64,000 bases of DNA, taken from DASYLJ01 sp964432595 (GTDB lineage: Bacteria; Desulfobacterota; Binatia; DP-6). The notes under the pieces are model-generated. The model was given only the letters and a program-made list of their open reading frames with translations, did not search any database and had not been told where the DNA came from. Location: NCBI GenBank assembly GCA_964432595.1, contig CAYSOF010000001.1, positions 434,001 through 498,000 on the forward strand, in the 5' to 3' direction. The position numbers and the translations under genes were made by a program. Positions 1 through 7,273 of the stretch are shown one piece after another. Numbering within the stretch: position 1 is the stretch's first letter; each line of letters opens with the position of its first letter.

Positions 1-292
1 CGTCGATCATGATCCCGATCAAGTCCCCCTGGGACCGCGCGACGCCATGGGCGATGGCCCCCACGGGCGACGGCGACGTCGTGGCCAGCGCGACGTACTG
101 CACGTTCCCCGGCAGCGCGCCGACGACCTCGTCGGAGAGCGGATGGCTGGACCCGTTGTCCACCACGATGATCTCGTAGTCCTCGGCCGCGATGTCGGTC
201 TGGCAGGCGGGCGACAACGTGCGGAGCGTACGTGGAGCCTCCCGAGCCATGTCGAAGATCACCACCACCACCGAGAGCACGGGCCGCCCCAT
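1..292 (-). CDS. Family 2 glycosyltransferase, N-terminal part (cut by window edge)
   Basis: Read on the minus strand from ATG at 292, this frame stays open for 97 codons to the window edge. It gives the opening of a GT2 (GT-A fold) glycosyltransferase. Seen directly: a hydrophobic first strand (VLSVVVVIFD), then YEIIVVDNGS, the usual nucleotide-sugar site with its DNGS turn, then a strand ending GDLIGIMID that leads to the metal-binding acidic motif. GT2 enzymes move a sugar from a nucleotide donor to glycans, lipids or proteins at the cytoplasmic face; donor and acceptor cannot be told from this fragment. It diverges from the secreted-protein gene at 424, leaving about 130 bp for both promoters. 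Confidence 0.8.
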   Translation of the reverse strand, partial: MGRPVLSVVVVIFDMAREAPRTLRTLSPACQTDIAAEDYEIIVVDNGSSHPLSDEVVGALPGNVQYVALATTSPSPVGAIAHGVARSQGDLIGIMID

Positions 293-411
293 CGCTAGTC
301 GAGAACCACGCGTCGTGCAGGACTGCAAGGCGCCGGGGCCATGAGCGATGTCACCGCGAAAAGGCTTTGACGGGCGCGCGATCGGGCATGTTATCAATCG
401 AATCAGTCTTT

Positions 412-417
412 GGAGGT
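412..417 (+). promoter_or_regulatory. Strong Shine-Dalgarno fixing the start at 424
   Basis: GGAGGT lies 6 nt before ATG 424. The local bases just upstream (about 388-411) are AT-rich against the very GC-rich background, as expected for a leader. This argues against the longer open frame that begins further upstream. Confidence 0.75.
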
Positions 418-423
418 GTATCA

Positions 424-1701
424 ATGAGGCAGAAAGTGTTCGTGCTCGCGATGTGCGGAGCCGCGGCCCTTGCGTATGCCGGCGCGCTCCCCCTCGAGGA
501 CCAGACGCTCCTCGGCAACTCGCTGCTCGTGAAGAATCCGAGCACGGCAGAGAAGCGCAAGATCACCGTGAAGGCGAAGGAGACGGGAAGCGCCAACACG
601 CTCCTCGGCGATCCCACGGTGAGCGGCGGCAACGCCTACGTCCGTGCCGAAGGCGTCACCACGACGGAGCAGATCTTCGCGCTGCCGCAGGGCCCGAACG
701 CCAAGGGCAAGCCGTTCTGGACGGGCGATGCGACGAAGGGCTTCAAGTACAAGGATGCCGCGGGCGAGAACGGTCCCGTCAAGTCGGCCCAGATCAAGAA
801 GACCAACAAGGGCGTCTTCACCGTGGTGCTCCAGATCGACGGCAAGCTCGGCGGCGTCGACGTCGTGCCGCCGAACCCGGGCGTCGGCGGCTGCGCGATC
901 CTCCAGCTGATCGGCGGCGCGAACTACAACGTCGCGTTCGCGCCGGGCGACGTCGAGGTGACGAACAAGGGCGCGACGCTCTTCAAGGCCGTCAAGCCCA
1001 CGAGCGAAGGCGTCTGCTTCCCGCCCACGACGACGACCACGACCAGCACGTCGACCTCGACGTCGACCTCGACGTCGAGCACGTCGTCCTCCACCTCGAC
1101 GACCGTGTCGACGACGACCTCGACGACCGCGACGACGATCTTCGCGGGCCCCGCGTTCCCGCCGGTGGGCGGCTCCGTCCAGTTCGGCTTCACCGGCAAC
1201 GCCGCGAACGCCGGCGGCGCCGACGTCTCGCTTTTCGACTTCAGCCCGACGACCTGGACGGCGCTCTACTGGGGACCGTCCGGTCAGAACGTGCCGGCCG
1301 CGGGGCTCGACGGCTCGAACCACGTGCTGTCGACCTTCGTCGGCATCTCCGGCGTCGGCGACACGGTCGCCACGTGGGAAGGCACCACGCCGTGGACCAA
1401 CCCCGGCGACCTGATGATCTACAACGTCCCGATCCGCTTCACGCTCACCATCATCGCGGGCGGCCTCGCATTCGAGCCGTCCACCGGTGTTCCCGGTCTC
1501 GATCCGGGCGCCGGCACCGGCATCGACGTCGTGATCGACGTCGCGCCCGGCGGTACGGCGACGAACTTCACGACCAACTGGGCGTTCACCGCCGACGTTC
1601 CGACGGACGGTGACGGGTTCATCCCGCTGGCCAACGTCCCGACGACCGGTGGCGGCCTGACCCTGAGCTCGTTCGGCGGCGGGTTCTACTCGCAGCCGTA
1701 G
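424..1701 (+). CDS. Secreted protein with Thr/Ser linker
   Basis: A 425-residue secreted protein of no recognised function. The start is set by GGAGGT and by the signal peptide that follows (MRQKVFVLAMCGAAALAYAG). Residues about 20-200 form a domain with GDP, GKPFW, GFKYKD and NKGVF landmarks; it resembles the C-terminal domains of the secreted proteins at 25685-27367 and 43086-44207 (see findings). Residues about 201-238 are an almost pure Thr/Ser linker. The remaining ~190 residues look beta-rich and Gly-rich, without Cys or a membrane anchor. Probably exported and perhaps surface-exposed. A strong hairpin follows the stop at 1717-1749. Confidence 0.75.
   Translation: MRQKVFVLAMCGAAALAYAGALPLEDQTLLGNSLLVKNPSTAEKRKITVKAKETGSANTLLGDPTVSGGNAYVRAEGVTTTEQIFALPQGPNAKGKPFWTGDATKGFKYKDAAGENGPVKSAQIKKTNKGVFTVVLQIDGKLGGVDVVPPNPGVGGCAILQLIGGANYNVAFAPGDVEVTNKGATLFKAVKPTSEGVCFPPTTTTTTSTSTSTSTSTSSTSSSTSTTVSTTTSTTATTIFAGPAFPPVGGSVQFGFTGNAANAGGADVSLFDFSPTTWTALYWGPSGQNVPAAGLDGSNHVLSTFVGISGVGDTVATWEGTTPWTNPGDLMIYNVPIRFTLTIIAGGLAFEPSTGVPGLDPGAGTGIDVVIDVAPGGTATNFTTNWAFTADVPTDGDGFIPLANVPTTGGGLTLSSFGGGFYSQP
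1024..1137 (+). repeat. ACG/TCG triplet tract coding a Thr/Ser linker
   Basis: Low-complexity in-frame repeat of ACG, ACC, TCG, AGC and ACT codons encoding Thr and Ser only, inside the gene at 424. It is coding, with a codon mix varied enough to rule out a simple slippage array. Similar tracts occur at 32444, 41593 and 60835. Confidence 0.8.
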
Positions 1702-1716
1702 CTTCACCCGACGTGA

Positions 1717-1749
1717 CGACGGGTCCCGGCAGTGCGGCGGGACCCGTCG
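1717..1749. terminator. Perfect 12-bp hairpin between convergent genes
   Basis: CGACGGGTCCCG (1717-1728) and its exact complement CGGGACCCGTCG (1738-1749) enclose a 9-nt loop. The stem sits between the stop of the plus-strand gene at 1701 and the stop of the minus-strand gene at 1753. No T-run follows on either side, so it would be a bidirectional hairpin terminator of the kind expected in high-GC genomes, or an RNA-stabilising stem. Confidence 0.7.
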
Positions 1750-1752
1750 CGC

Positions 1753-2577
1753 CTACTCGGACAGCAACGCGCGGATGCGCTCCGCGTTCGCGGCGAGGCC
1801 CTTGTACTCCGCCAGCGGCGGCTCCATGCCCCCGACGCTCCCGCGCAGCGTCGCGCGCTGGTCGGGCCTCAGGCCGCGCACGTCGGCGAGGTAGACCCGG
1901 AGCAGGAACAGGCTGAGCACGTCGCTCAGCGGGACGATCACCTGTCGCTCGACGCGGAGCCACGCGGTCGGCGCGTCCGCCCACCGTGTCGGCGCCGTCG
2001 GATGGATGCCGGCTTCGCACCGCGGCCGGTCGAGGCGCGCGTCGGGCGTCAGGCTCCACACGAACCGCGCCGTCGTCCGTCGCACGTCGAAAAGGCCGCG
2101 CGCCAGCCGCGTGCGGTTCGTGGCCTTGAACGCGTGCATCGCCGGCACGGGCTCGTGCAGCTCGAGGAACGTCCGGCCGCGGGCGCACTCGGGGCACCAG
2201 TTCGTCGGGAAAGAGACGTGCAGATACACGGCGGCCGCCGTCGCGGGATCGTCACCCGGCGCGCGTCGCATGACGACGAGGTCCTCCTGGACGCCGAGCA
2301 TCGCCTCGTGGAGCGTCGTCACGCCGGCGAAGCGCTCGACGCGGCCGGGGTGCTCGGCGGCGATCGTCGTGCGGAGCCAATCCAGGACGGTGTCGGTTCC
2401 CGGTTCGGCGGCCGGGTGACGGTCCGACCAGCGTCGTCGCTTCTGCGTCAGGTACGCGTCCTCGTCGTCGTCGAATTCGAAGCACGTCGTTCCCACGCGC
2501 TCGTCGCCGAGCCGCGGCTGGATGCCGGGCATGTGATGCGGGGCGGTGACCGGAAAGTACGGAAGCGTTTTCGACAT
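1753..2577 (-). CDS. DUF3445 haem-dependent oxidative N-demethylase-like protein
   Basis: A 274-residue protein from ATG 2577 (a GTG lies one codon earlier). It opens SKTLPYFPVTAPHHMPGIQP and carries VYLHVSFPTNWCPE and the stretch WLRVERQVIVPLSD. This layout matches the DUF3445 family, whose characterised member is the catalytic subunit of a haem-dependent oxidative N-demethylase acting on dimethylamine-type substrates. The family call is from recognition of the overall pattern; the substrate here is unknown. It has no signal peptide, so it should be cytosolic. It diverges from the AlkB gene with about 40 bp between starts, so the two may share a control region. Confidence 0.65.
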   Translation of the reverse strand: MSKTLPYFPVTAPHHMPGIQPRLGDERVGTTCFEFDDDEDAYLTQKRRRWSDRHPAAEPGTDTVLDWLRTTIAAEHPGRVERFAGVTTLHEAMLGVQEDLVVMRRAPGDDPATAAAVYLHVSFPTNWCPECARGRTFLELHEPVPAMHAFKATNRTRLARGLFDVRRTTARFVWSLTPDARLDRPRCEAGIHPTAPTRWADAPTAWLRVERQVIVPLSDVLSLFLLRVYLADVRGLRPDQRATLRGSVGGMEPPLAEYKGLAANAERIRALLSE

Positions 2578-2615
2578 CACTGGCGTCGCGCGCCGTGGCG
2601 GCGCACGATCGCGCC

Positions 2616-3188
2616 ATGACCCTGCCGTCCGGCTTCGTCTACCGCCCCGGCGTGTTCGACGCGGCGGCGAGCGCCGAGCACCTCGCGGCCCTCGTGACGG
2701 AGCTCGCCTGGGAGGAGCAGCGCTTCACGATCTACGGCCGCTCCATGCCGATGCCGCGCCTGATCGCGATGTACGGTCCCATCGGTTACCGCTACTCGGG
2801 CGTCGTGCATCCGCCGGTGCCGCTGACGGCGCGCCTCGACGCGATCCGTGCCGCGGTGGAGGCGGCGAGCGGGCTCGCGTTCAACTCGGTGCTCGCCAAC
2901 CTGTACCGCGACGGCCGCGATTCCGTCGGCTGGCATCGGGACAACGACTACCCGCACGGCGGGCAGCCCGCCGTCGCCTCCGTGAGCTTCGGCGCCGTGC
3001 GTCGCTTCGAGGTGCGCGAGCGTGCGGGACGCACGACCGGCACGATCGATCTCGAGGCGGGCTCGCTGCTGCTCATGGAAGCCGGCGCAGTGGCCCGATG
3101 GTGGCATCGCGTCCCGAAGACGACACGCCCCGTCGGGGCGCGCGTCAACCTCACGTTCCGTCACATGGTGGCCGTCACGAGTACATGA
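2616..3188 (+). CDS. alkB: AlkB-family 2-oxoglutarate/Fe(II) dioxygenase
   Basis: A 190-residue AlkB-like oxygenase, close to the size of bacterial and ALKBH2/3-type members. These enzymes remove alkyl groups from N1-methyladenine and N3-methylcytosine in DNA or RNA by oxidation. All catalytic residues are visible: the metal ligands H107 and D109 in WHRDND, H164 in WWHRVPKT, and the 2-oxoglutarate arginines in RVNLTFR (R176, R182). The start at ATG 2616 is chosen because homology begins just after it. The 3' end overlaps the convergent MaoC gene by 14 bp. The subgroup (repair of DNA or RNA) is not decided by sequence reading. Confidence 0.88.
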   Translation: MTLPSGFVYRPGVFDAAASAEHLAALVTELAWEEQRFTIYGRSMPMPRLIAMYGPIGYRYSGVVHPPVPLTARLDAIRAAVEAASGLAFNSVLANLYRDGRDSVGWHRDNDYPHGGQPAVASVSFGAVRRFEVRERAGRTTGTIDLEAGSLLLMEAGAVARWWHRVPKTTRPVGARVNLTFRHMVAVTST

Positions 3189-3651
3189 TGCGCGTGATCC
3201 AGTCGGCCACCATCGCCGGCTTGGCCTCGCCTTCGATCTCGACGGTCATCGTGCGCGTCGTCTGGATCCACGGACCCTTGAGCTCCGCCGCCGCGAGCGT
3301 GGCGCGGGCGCGGATGCGGCTGCCCACCTTCACCGGGCTGACGAACCGCACCTTCTCGAAGCCGTAGTTGAGCCCCATCATGATCCCCTCGAACCGGGCC
3401 GGATCGCCCTTCGGGATCGACGTGTCGAGATGGGTCAGCATCGACAGCGTCAGGAACCCGTGCGCGATCGTCGTGCCGAAGGGCGTCGCCTTCGCCGCTT
3501 CCGGGTCGACGTGGATGAACTGATGGTCGATCGTCACGTCGGCGAACCGGTTGATCCGTTCCTGGTCGACGGTGAACCACTCGCCGACCCCCTCCTCCTT
3601 ACCGATGGCGGCCTGGAAGAGGGCGAAAGCCTTTTCTGCGTTCGTGCTCAT
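3175..3651 (-). CDS. MaoC-like hot-dog dehydratase
   Basis: A 158-residue MaoC/NodN-type hot-dog protein, expected to hydrate or dehydrate enoyl-CoA thioesters in the cytosol. The hydratase signature is clear: FADVTIDHQFIHVDPEAA, with the catalytic Asp and His, then TTIAHGFLTLSML. ATG 3651 (MSTNAEKAF) is preferred over the longer frame because the extra upstream residues are Arg-rich and unlike the family. No CoA partner gene is adjacent, so the pathway is open. Confidence 0.82.
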   Translation of the reverse strand: MSTNAEKAFALFQAAIGKEEGVGEWFTVDQERINRFADVTIDHQFIHVDPEAAKATPFGTTIAHGFLTLSMLTHLDTSIPKGDPARFEGIMMGLNYGFEKVRFVSPVKVGSRIRARATLAAAELKGPWIQTTRTMTVEIEGEAKPAMVADWITRIMYS

Positions 3652-3723
3652 GCGGTGCGCAGTTAGTCGGACCGCTCGCCTCCCGCAAGCCCCGACCCGT
3701 CGGGACGGCGTCGGACGTCCCAA

Positions 3724-4019
3724 TCAGGGGGCGGGTGCCTGGACGTATGCCGTCGCGGCCCCGTGCCGGTAGACGAGCGCGCCGCCGCTCTGTCCCGTCC
3801 GATAGCCGAGACCCAGCACGGCGACGGTTCCCAGCCAGGCGACGCCCGCCAGGACGAGCCCTGCCTTTCGCCGGCTGCCGGCGAGGGCGAGCACCACACT
3901 CGCGCGGGGAACCACGCTCGCCACCACGCGAGCGCCAGTCCGCCGGCGATCAACGGCATCAGCAGCCCGAGTGCGACGGGGACGTGAACGACCTTCGGGT
4001 GAAAGAGCAGTGCGTCCAT
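3724..4019 (-). pseudogene. DUF2231-like membrane protein, frameshifted
   Basis: ATG 4019 follows an exact GGAGG (4026-4030) with 6-nt spacing, and starts MDALLFHPKVVHVPVALG, the HP-x-VH-x-P opening of DUF2231 membrane proteins, then runs through one membrane segment to ALAWWRAWFP. After about 3900-3915 that frame turns to Arg/Ser-rich nonsense, while another minus frame continues with a second membrane helix (LAGVAWLGTVAVLGLGYRTG) and the family-like ending GGALVYRHGA, stopping at 3724. The span is not a multiple of three. It is either a genuine frameshift or a one-base sequence error. It lies 31 bp downstream of the metal ATPase on the same strand. Confidence 0.7.
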
Positions 4020-4050
4020 GAAATTCCTCCGCTGTGCGAGCCTCGGCCGA

Positions 4051-6411
4051 TCACGACTCGAGCACGCTGTAGAGCTCGTCTTCCTGGGCAAAGTGCATCG
4101 AGAGAACCGCATGCAGGCCGTAGAGCGCTCGACGCAGGTCGCGCACGTCTTCGGCGTGCGGGCCGTCGGGCGGAAGCTGCGCGACGAGCCGACGCAGGAG
4201 CCGCGTGAGGCGGAAGATCTCGTGATGCGTCCGGATGAGCGGGCCCGTCGGGTCTTCGCCCGGCAGCATCGCGCCGAGCACGGGGTACGCGGTCGCCTGC
4301 TCGTGTCGCTCGTGCGGGAGCAACGCCTGCTCGAGCGCGTCGCAGAGGCGCAGGAGCTGCGCGCGTGACTCGGCGGGTGGCAGGTCGCCCAGACGCGACG
4401 CCAGCGACGCGAGCTCGTTCACCGTGGCGCGCAGCGTGCGATGCGCCGTCGCCAATCCGCGCGCCAGGTGTGCGGCGCCGGGCGTCGGCGTGGGACGGCG
4501 CCGGCCCCCGCCCAGCGCGCGCAACGCGTTCGAGATGACGAGCACGTCGATCCCCTCCTGGAGGACTGCGCCGGCCACGGGCGGGAGATTGCCCGTCGCG
4601 GCGAACACCATCGCGACCAGCGACAGCCCCATGCCGACCAGCACGCTCTGACGGGCGATACGCCAGGTACGCTGGGCGGTCTCGATCGCGAGCACGAGTC
4701 CTTCGAGCCGGTCCGCCGTCAGGATCACGTCCGCCGCCTCCGAGGCCGCCGTCGCCCCGCGCGCGCCCATGGCGATTCCCACGTCGGCGAGCGCGAGCGC
4801 GGGCGAGTCGTTGATGCCGTCCCCGACCATGGCGGTGACGCCCTCGGTGCGAACGAGCCGCACCACGTCCACCTTGTCCTCGGGGCTTCGCTCGGCGAAG
4901 ACGCGATCGACTCCGAGGGCGTCTCCGACGAGCTCGGCCACGTCGGGATGATCGCCGGTCACCATGTGCAGCCGGCGGATCCCGGCGCGACGAAGCGCCG
5001 CGAGCGTGCGAGGCGCCTCGGGCCGTATCGGATCCTGCAGCAGCAGCGCGCCGGCCAGCGCTCCGTCCACCGCCACCCAGACGCCCGACGATCCCTCGAC
5101 GGCGGTGCGAATCTGGATCGTTCGCAGCTCCGGCGTCAGCGGCGCGTCCGCTGCGACGAACCCCAGCTGCCCGACGGCGACACGCCGGCCGTCGACACGC
5201 CCGGTGATACCCCGTCCCATGTCCTCGTGGACGTCGTCCGGGAAGCTCGGTTCGAGGTGACGATGGATGGCTTCGGTCACGATGGCGGGTGCGTACGGGT
5301 GGACCGAGACCTGCTCGACGGACGCCGCGAGCCGGATCACCTCGGCCGCCGGCAGGGAGCCGAACGTCTCGGTCGCCACGACCTCGGGACGTGCGGACGT
5401 CAGGGTGCCGGTCTTGTCGAGCAGCACCACCGAGGCACGTGCGAGCGTTTCCAGCGGACCGCCGCCCTTCACGATGATGCCGTGGCGCGCGGCCCGCGAC
5501 ACGCCCGCGATGATCGCGGCCGGCGCGGCCAGGATCAGCGGGCACGGTGTCGCGACCACGAGCACGGCGAGCGCGCGGAGGGGGTCGGCCACCCACAGCC
5601 CGGCCCCCGCGGCGATCGCGACGGTCAGCCAGAGAAACCAGAGCGCGTAGCGGTCCGCGAGGCGGACGAACGGCGCCTTCGACTTCTCCGCGGCACGCAC
5701 GAGGCCGACGATTGCCGCATAGGTGCTCTCGCCGGGAGGTGCGGTCACCCGCAGCTCGAGCGGCCCGCCTGCGTTCGTCGTGCCGCTGCGCACCGGCGCG
5801 CCGCGCTCGACGCGCGACGGCTTCGCCTCTCCGGTCAACGCCGACTCGTCGAGCACGCCGCTCGGCGACGTGACGATGCCGTCGGCCGGCAACACCTCGC
5901 CCGGCTTCACGACGAGGATGTCTCCCAGCCCCACCTCGTCGATGTCGACGTCGACGATCTCGTCGGTGATGCGCCGGTGCGCGACGTGTGGTACCCGCGC
6001 CAGCAGGCTCTCGAGCTCACGATGCGCGCGAGCGACGGCGTACCGCTCGAGCGCCGTCCCCCCGGCGAGCATGACCGCGATGACGGCGCCGACCAGGTAT
6101 TCGCCGAGCACCAGCGCGCCCGACATCGCGAGCACGGCGATGAGATCGATGCGCGACTCGCCGCACGGCAGCTGGACGGCCGCCCAGATCAACGTCCGCG
6201 CGAGCGCGACCGCGGTGCTGCCCGCCCAGGCCCAGCGCGCCGCGCCGGGCGCGTCCAGCGCGTACGCGACGCCGCCCCCGACCAGCCCGACGACCGACGT
6301 CGCGAGGAGCATTCGCTCGGCCGTGAGCCCGATGGAGCGCGCGGACGGGGGCGCGCGCCGGCGAGGCTGCGCACCTCGCCCGCGACCGTCGAGATCGGTG
6401 CTGGGTCCCAC
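4051..6411 (-). CDS. P1B-type heavy-metal ATPase with C-terminal hemerythrin-like domain
   Basis: An inner-membrane metal pump of about 786 residues. Motifs in order (numbered from GTG 6411): actuator TGEAK near 193; TPCP at 288-291 in the metal-path helix; phosphorylation site DKTGT (D332); the P1B His-Pro motif SVHPYAP near 371; hinge GDGINDSP near 530; and a last helix with QEGIDVLVISNALR. There is no N-terminal CxxC metal-binding domain. After the last helix, about 130 residues carry HERHEQATAYPV, THHEIFRL and LHAVLSMHFAQEDELY, a hemerythrin-like His/Glu pattern. This layout is that of P1B-5 ATPases such as Nia of Sinorhizobium meliloti (Ni/Fe export), so the fusion is known. The start is uncertain: GTG 6411 leaves a short cytosolic leader, whereas ATG 6312 would begin inside the first helix. 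Confidence 0.88.
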   Translation of the reverse strand: MGPSTDLDGRGRGAQPRRRAPPSARSIGLTAERMLLATSVVGLVGGGVAYALDAPGAARWAWAGSTAVALARTLIWAAVQLPCGESRIDLIAVLAMSGALVLGEYLVGAVIAVMLAGGTALERYAVARAHRELESLLARVPHVAHRRITDEIVDVDIDEVGLGDILVVKPGEVLPADGIVTSPSGVLDESALTGEAKPSRVERGAPVRSGTTNAGGPLELRVTAPPGESTYAAIVGLVRAAEKSKAPFVRLADRYALWFLWLTVAIAAGAGLWVADPLRALAVLVVATPCPLILAAPAAIIAGVSRAARHGIIVKGGGPLETLARASVVLLDKTGTLTSARPEVVATETFGSLPAAEVIRLAASVEQVSVHPYAPAIVTEAIHRHLEPSFPDDVHEDMGRGITGRVDGRRVAVGQLGFVAADAPLTPELRTIQIRTAVEGSSGVWVAVDGALAGALLLQDPIRPEAPRTLAALRRAGIRRLHMVTGDHPDVAELVGDALGVDRVFAERSPEDKVDVVRLVRTEGVTAMVGDGINDSPALALADVGIAMGARGATAASEAADVILTADRLEGLVLAIETAQRTWRIARQSVLVGMGLSLVAMVFAATGNLPPVAGAVLQEGIDVLVISNALRALGGGRRRPTPTPGAAHLARGLATAHRTLRATVNELASLASRLGDLPPAESRAQLLRLCDALEQALLPHERHEQATAYPVLGAMLPGEDPTGPLIRTHHEIFRLTRLLRRLVAQLPPDGPHAEDVRDLRRALYGLHAVLSMHFAQEDELYSVLES

Positions 6412-6556
6412 GCGATGCTGGGCATGGGCAAGCGCCGTGCCGTGACGTCGCGCCCGCCCACGCTCGCGCCTTTCCGAGATGCGGGAACCACGCGGCGGGA
6501 AGGTTCGCATCGCCCGGACGTGCCTGCCGCCGCGTCCGTCGGCTATGGTGCGCGCG

Positions 6557-7273
6557 ATGCCTGTGTCGGGCGAGGTCGTCTTCAGGGCGCGACAGCTCTC
6601 GAAGGTCTACCAGATGGGCAACGTGCAGGTGCACGCGCTCCGCGGCATCGACCTCGACATCCATGCCGGCGAGCTCGTCGTGCTGCTCGGCCCCTCGGGC
6701 AGCGGGAAGAGCACGCTGCTCAACATCCTCGGCGGCCTCGAGTATGCCAGCGGGGGGACGGCGATCTTCCGTGACCACGACCTGACACGCGCCGACGAGC
6801 ACGAGCTGACGCGCTATCGGCGGGAGCACGTCGGGTTCGTCTTCCAGTTCTACAACCTCATCCCGTCGCTCACCGCGCGCGAGAACGTCGCGCTGGTCAC
6901 CGAGATCGCCGAGCGGCCCATGTCGCCGGACGAGGCGCTGCAGCTGGTCGGCCTCGGCGCGCGCCTCGATCACTTTCCCGCGCAGCTGTCCGGCGGCGAG
7001 CAGCAGCGCGTGGCCGTGGCGCGCGCCGTCGCCAAACGTCCCGACGTCCTGCTGTGCGACGAGCCCACGGGAGCGCTCGACTACGAGACCGGGAAGCTCG
7101 TGCTCGACGTCATCGCCCGCGTGAATCGCGAGCTCGGGACGACCACCGTGGTCATCACGCACAACGAGGCCATCGCCGCGATGGCGCGGCGGGTGCTGCG
7201 GCTCGCCGACGGCCGGATCGCCGCGGAAGAGCACAACGCCACGCCGATGCGCCCGGCCGATCTGCGCTGGTGA
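6557..7273 (+). CDS. MacB/LolD-type ABC transporter ATPase
   Basis: A 238-residue nucleotide-binding subunit. It shows Walker A (GPSGSGKST), the Q-loop FVFQFYNLIPS, the ABC signature LSGGEQQR, Walker B (DVLLCDEPTGALD) and the H-loop VITHNEA. The LLNILGGLE stretch after Walker A is typical of the MacB/LolD/DevA group. The start at ATG 6557 fits the usual N-terminus; ATG 6545 is also possible. The gene is first in a three-gene exporter operon and overlaps the permease by 4 bp. It diverges from the metal ATPase across a gap of about 145 bp. Confidence 0.9.
   Translation: MPVSGEVVFRARQLSKVYQMGNVQVHALRGIDLDIHAGELVVLLGPSGSGKSTLLNILGGLEYASGGTAIFRDHDLTRADEHELTRYRREHVGFVFQFYNLIPSLTARENVALVTEIAERPMSPDEALQLVGLGARLDHFPAQLSGGEQQRVAVARAVAKRPDVLLCDEPTGALDYETGKLVLDVIARVNRELGTTTVVITHNEAIAAMARRVLRLADGRIAAEEHNATPMRPADLRW

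Noticed and set aside
1024..1137. Thr-codon tracts considered as CRISPR or satellite DNA
   Set aside because: There are no equal repeats with unique spacers, the tracts stay in frame and code only Thr/Ser, and they lie inside genes with signal peptides.
3959..5596. A 545-codon minus-strand frame overlapping the metal ATPase
   Set aside because: Its translation is mostly Arg and Gly without motifs, whereas the neighbouring frame carries all P-type ATPase motifs.
4051..6411. ATPase-hemerythrin fusion considered as a new domain combination
   Set aside because: The same order is established for P1B-5 ATPases such as Nia; reported only as an interesting known type.
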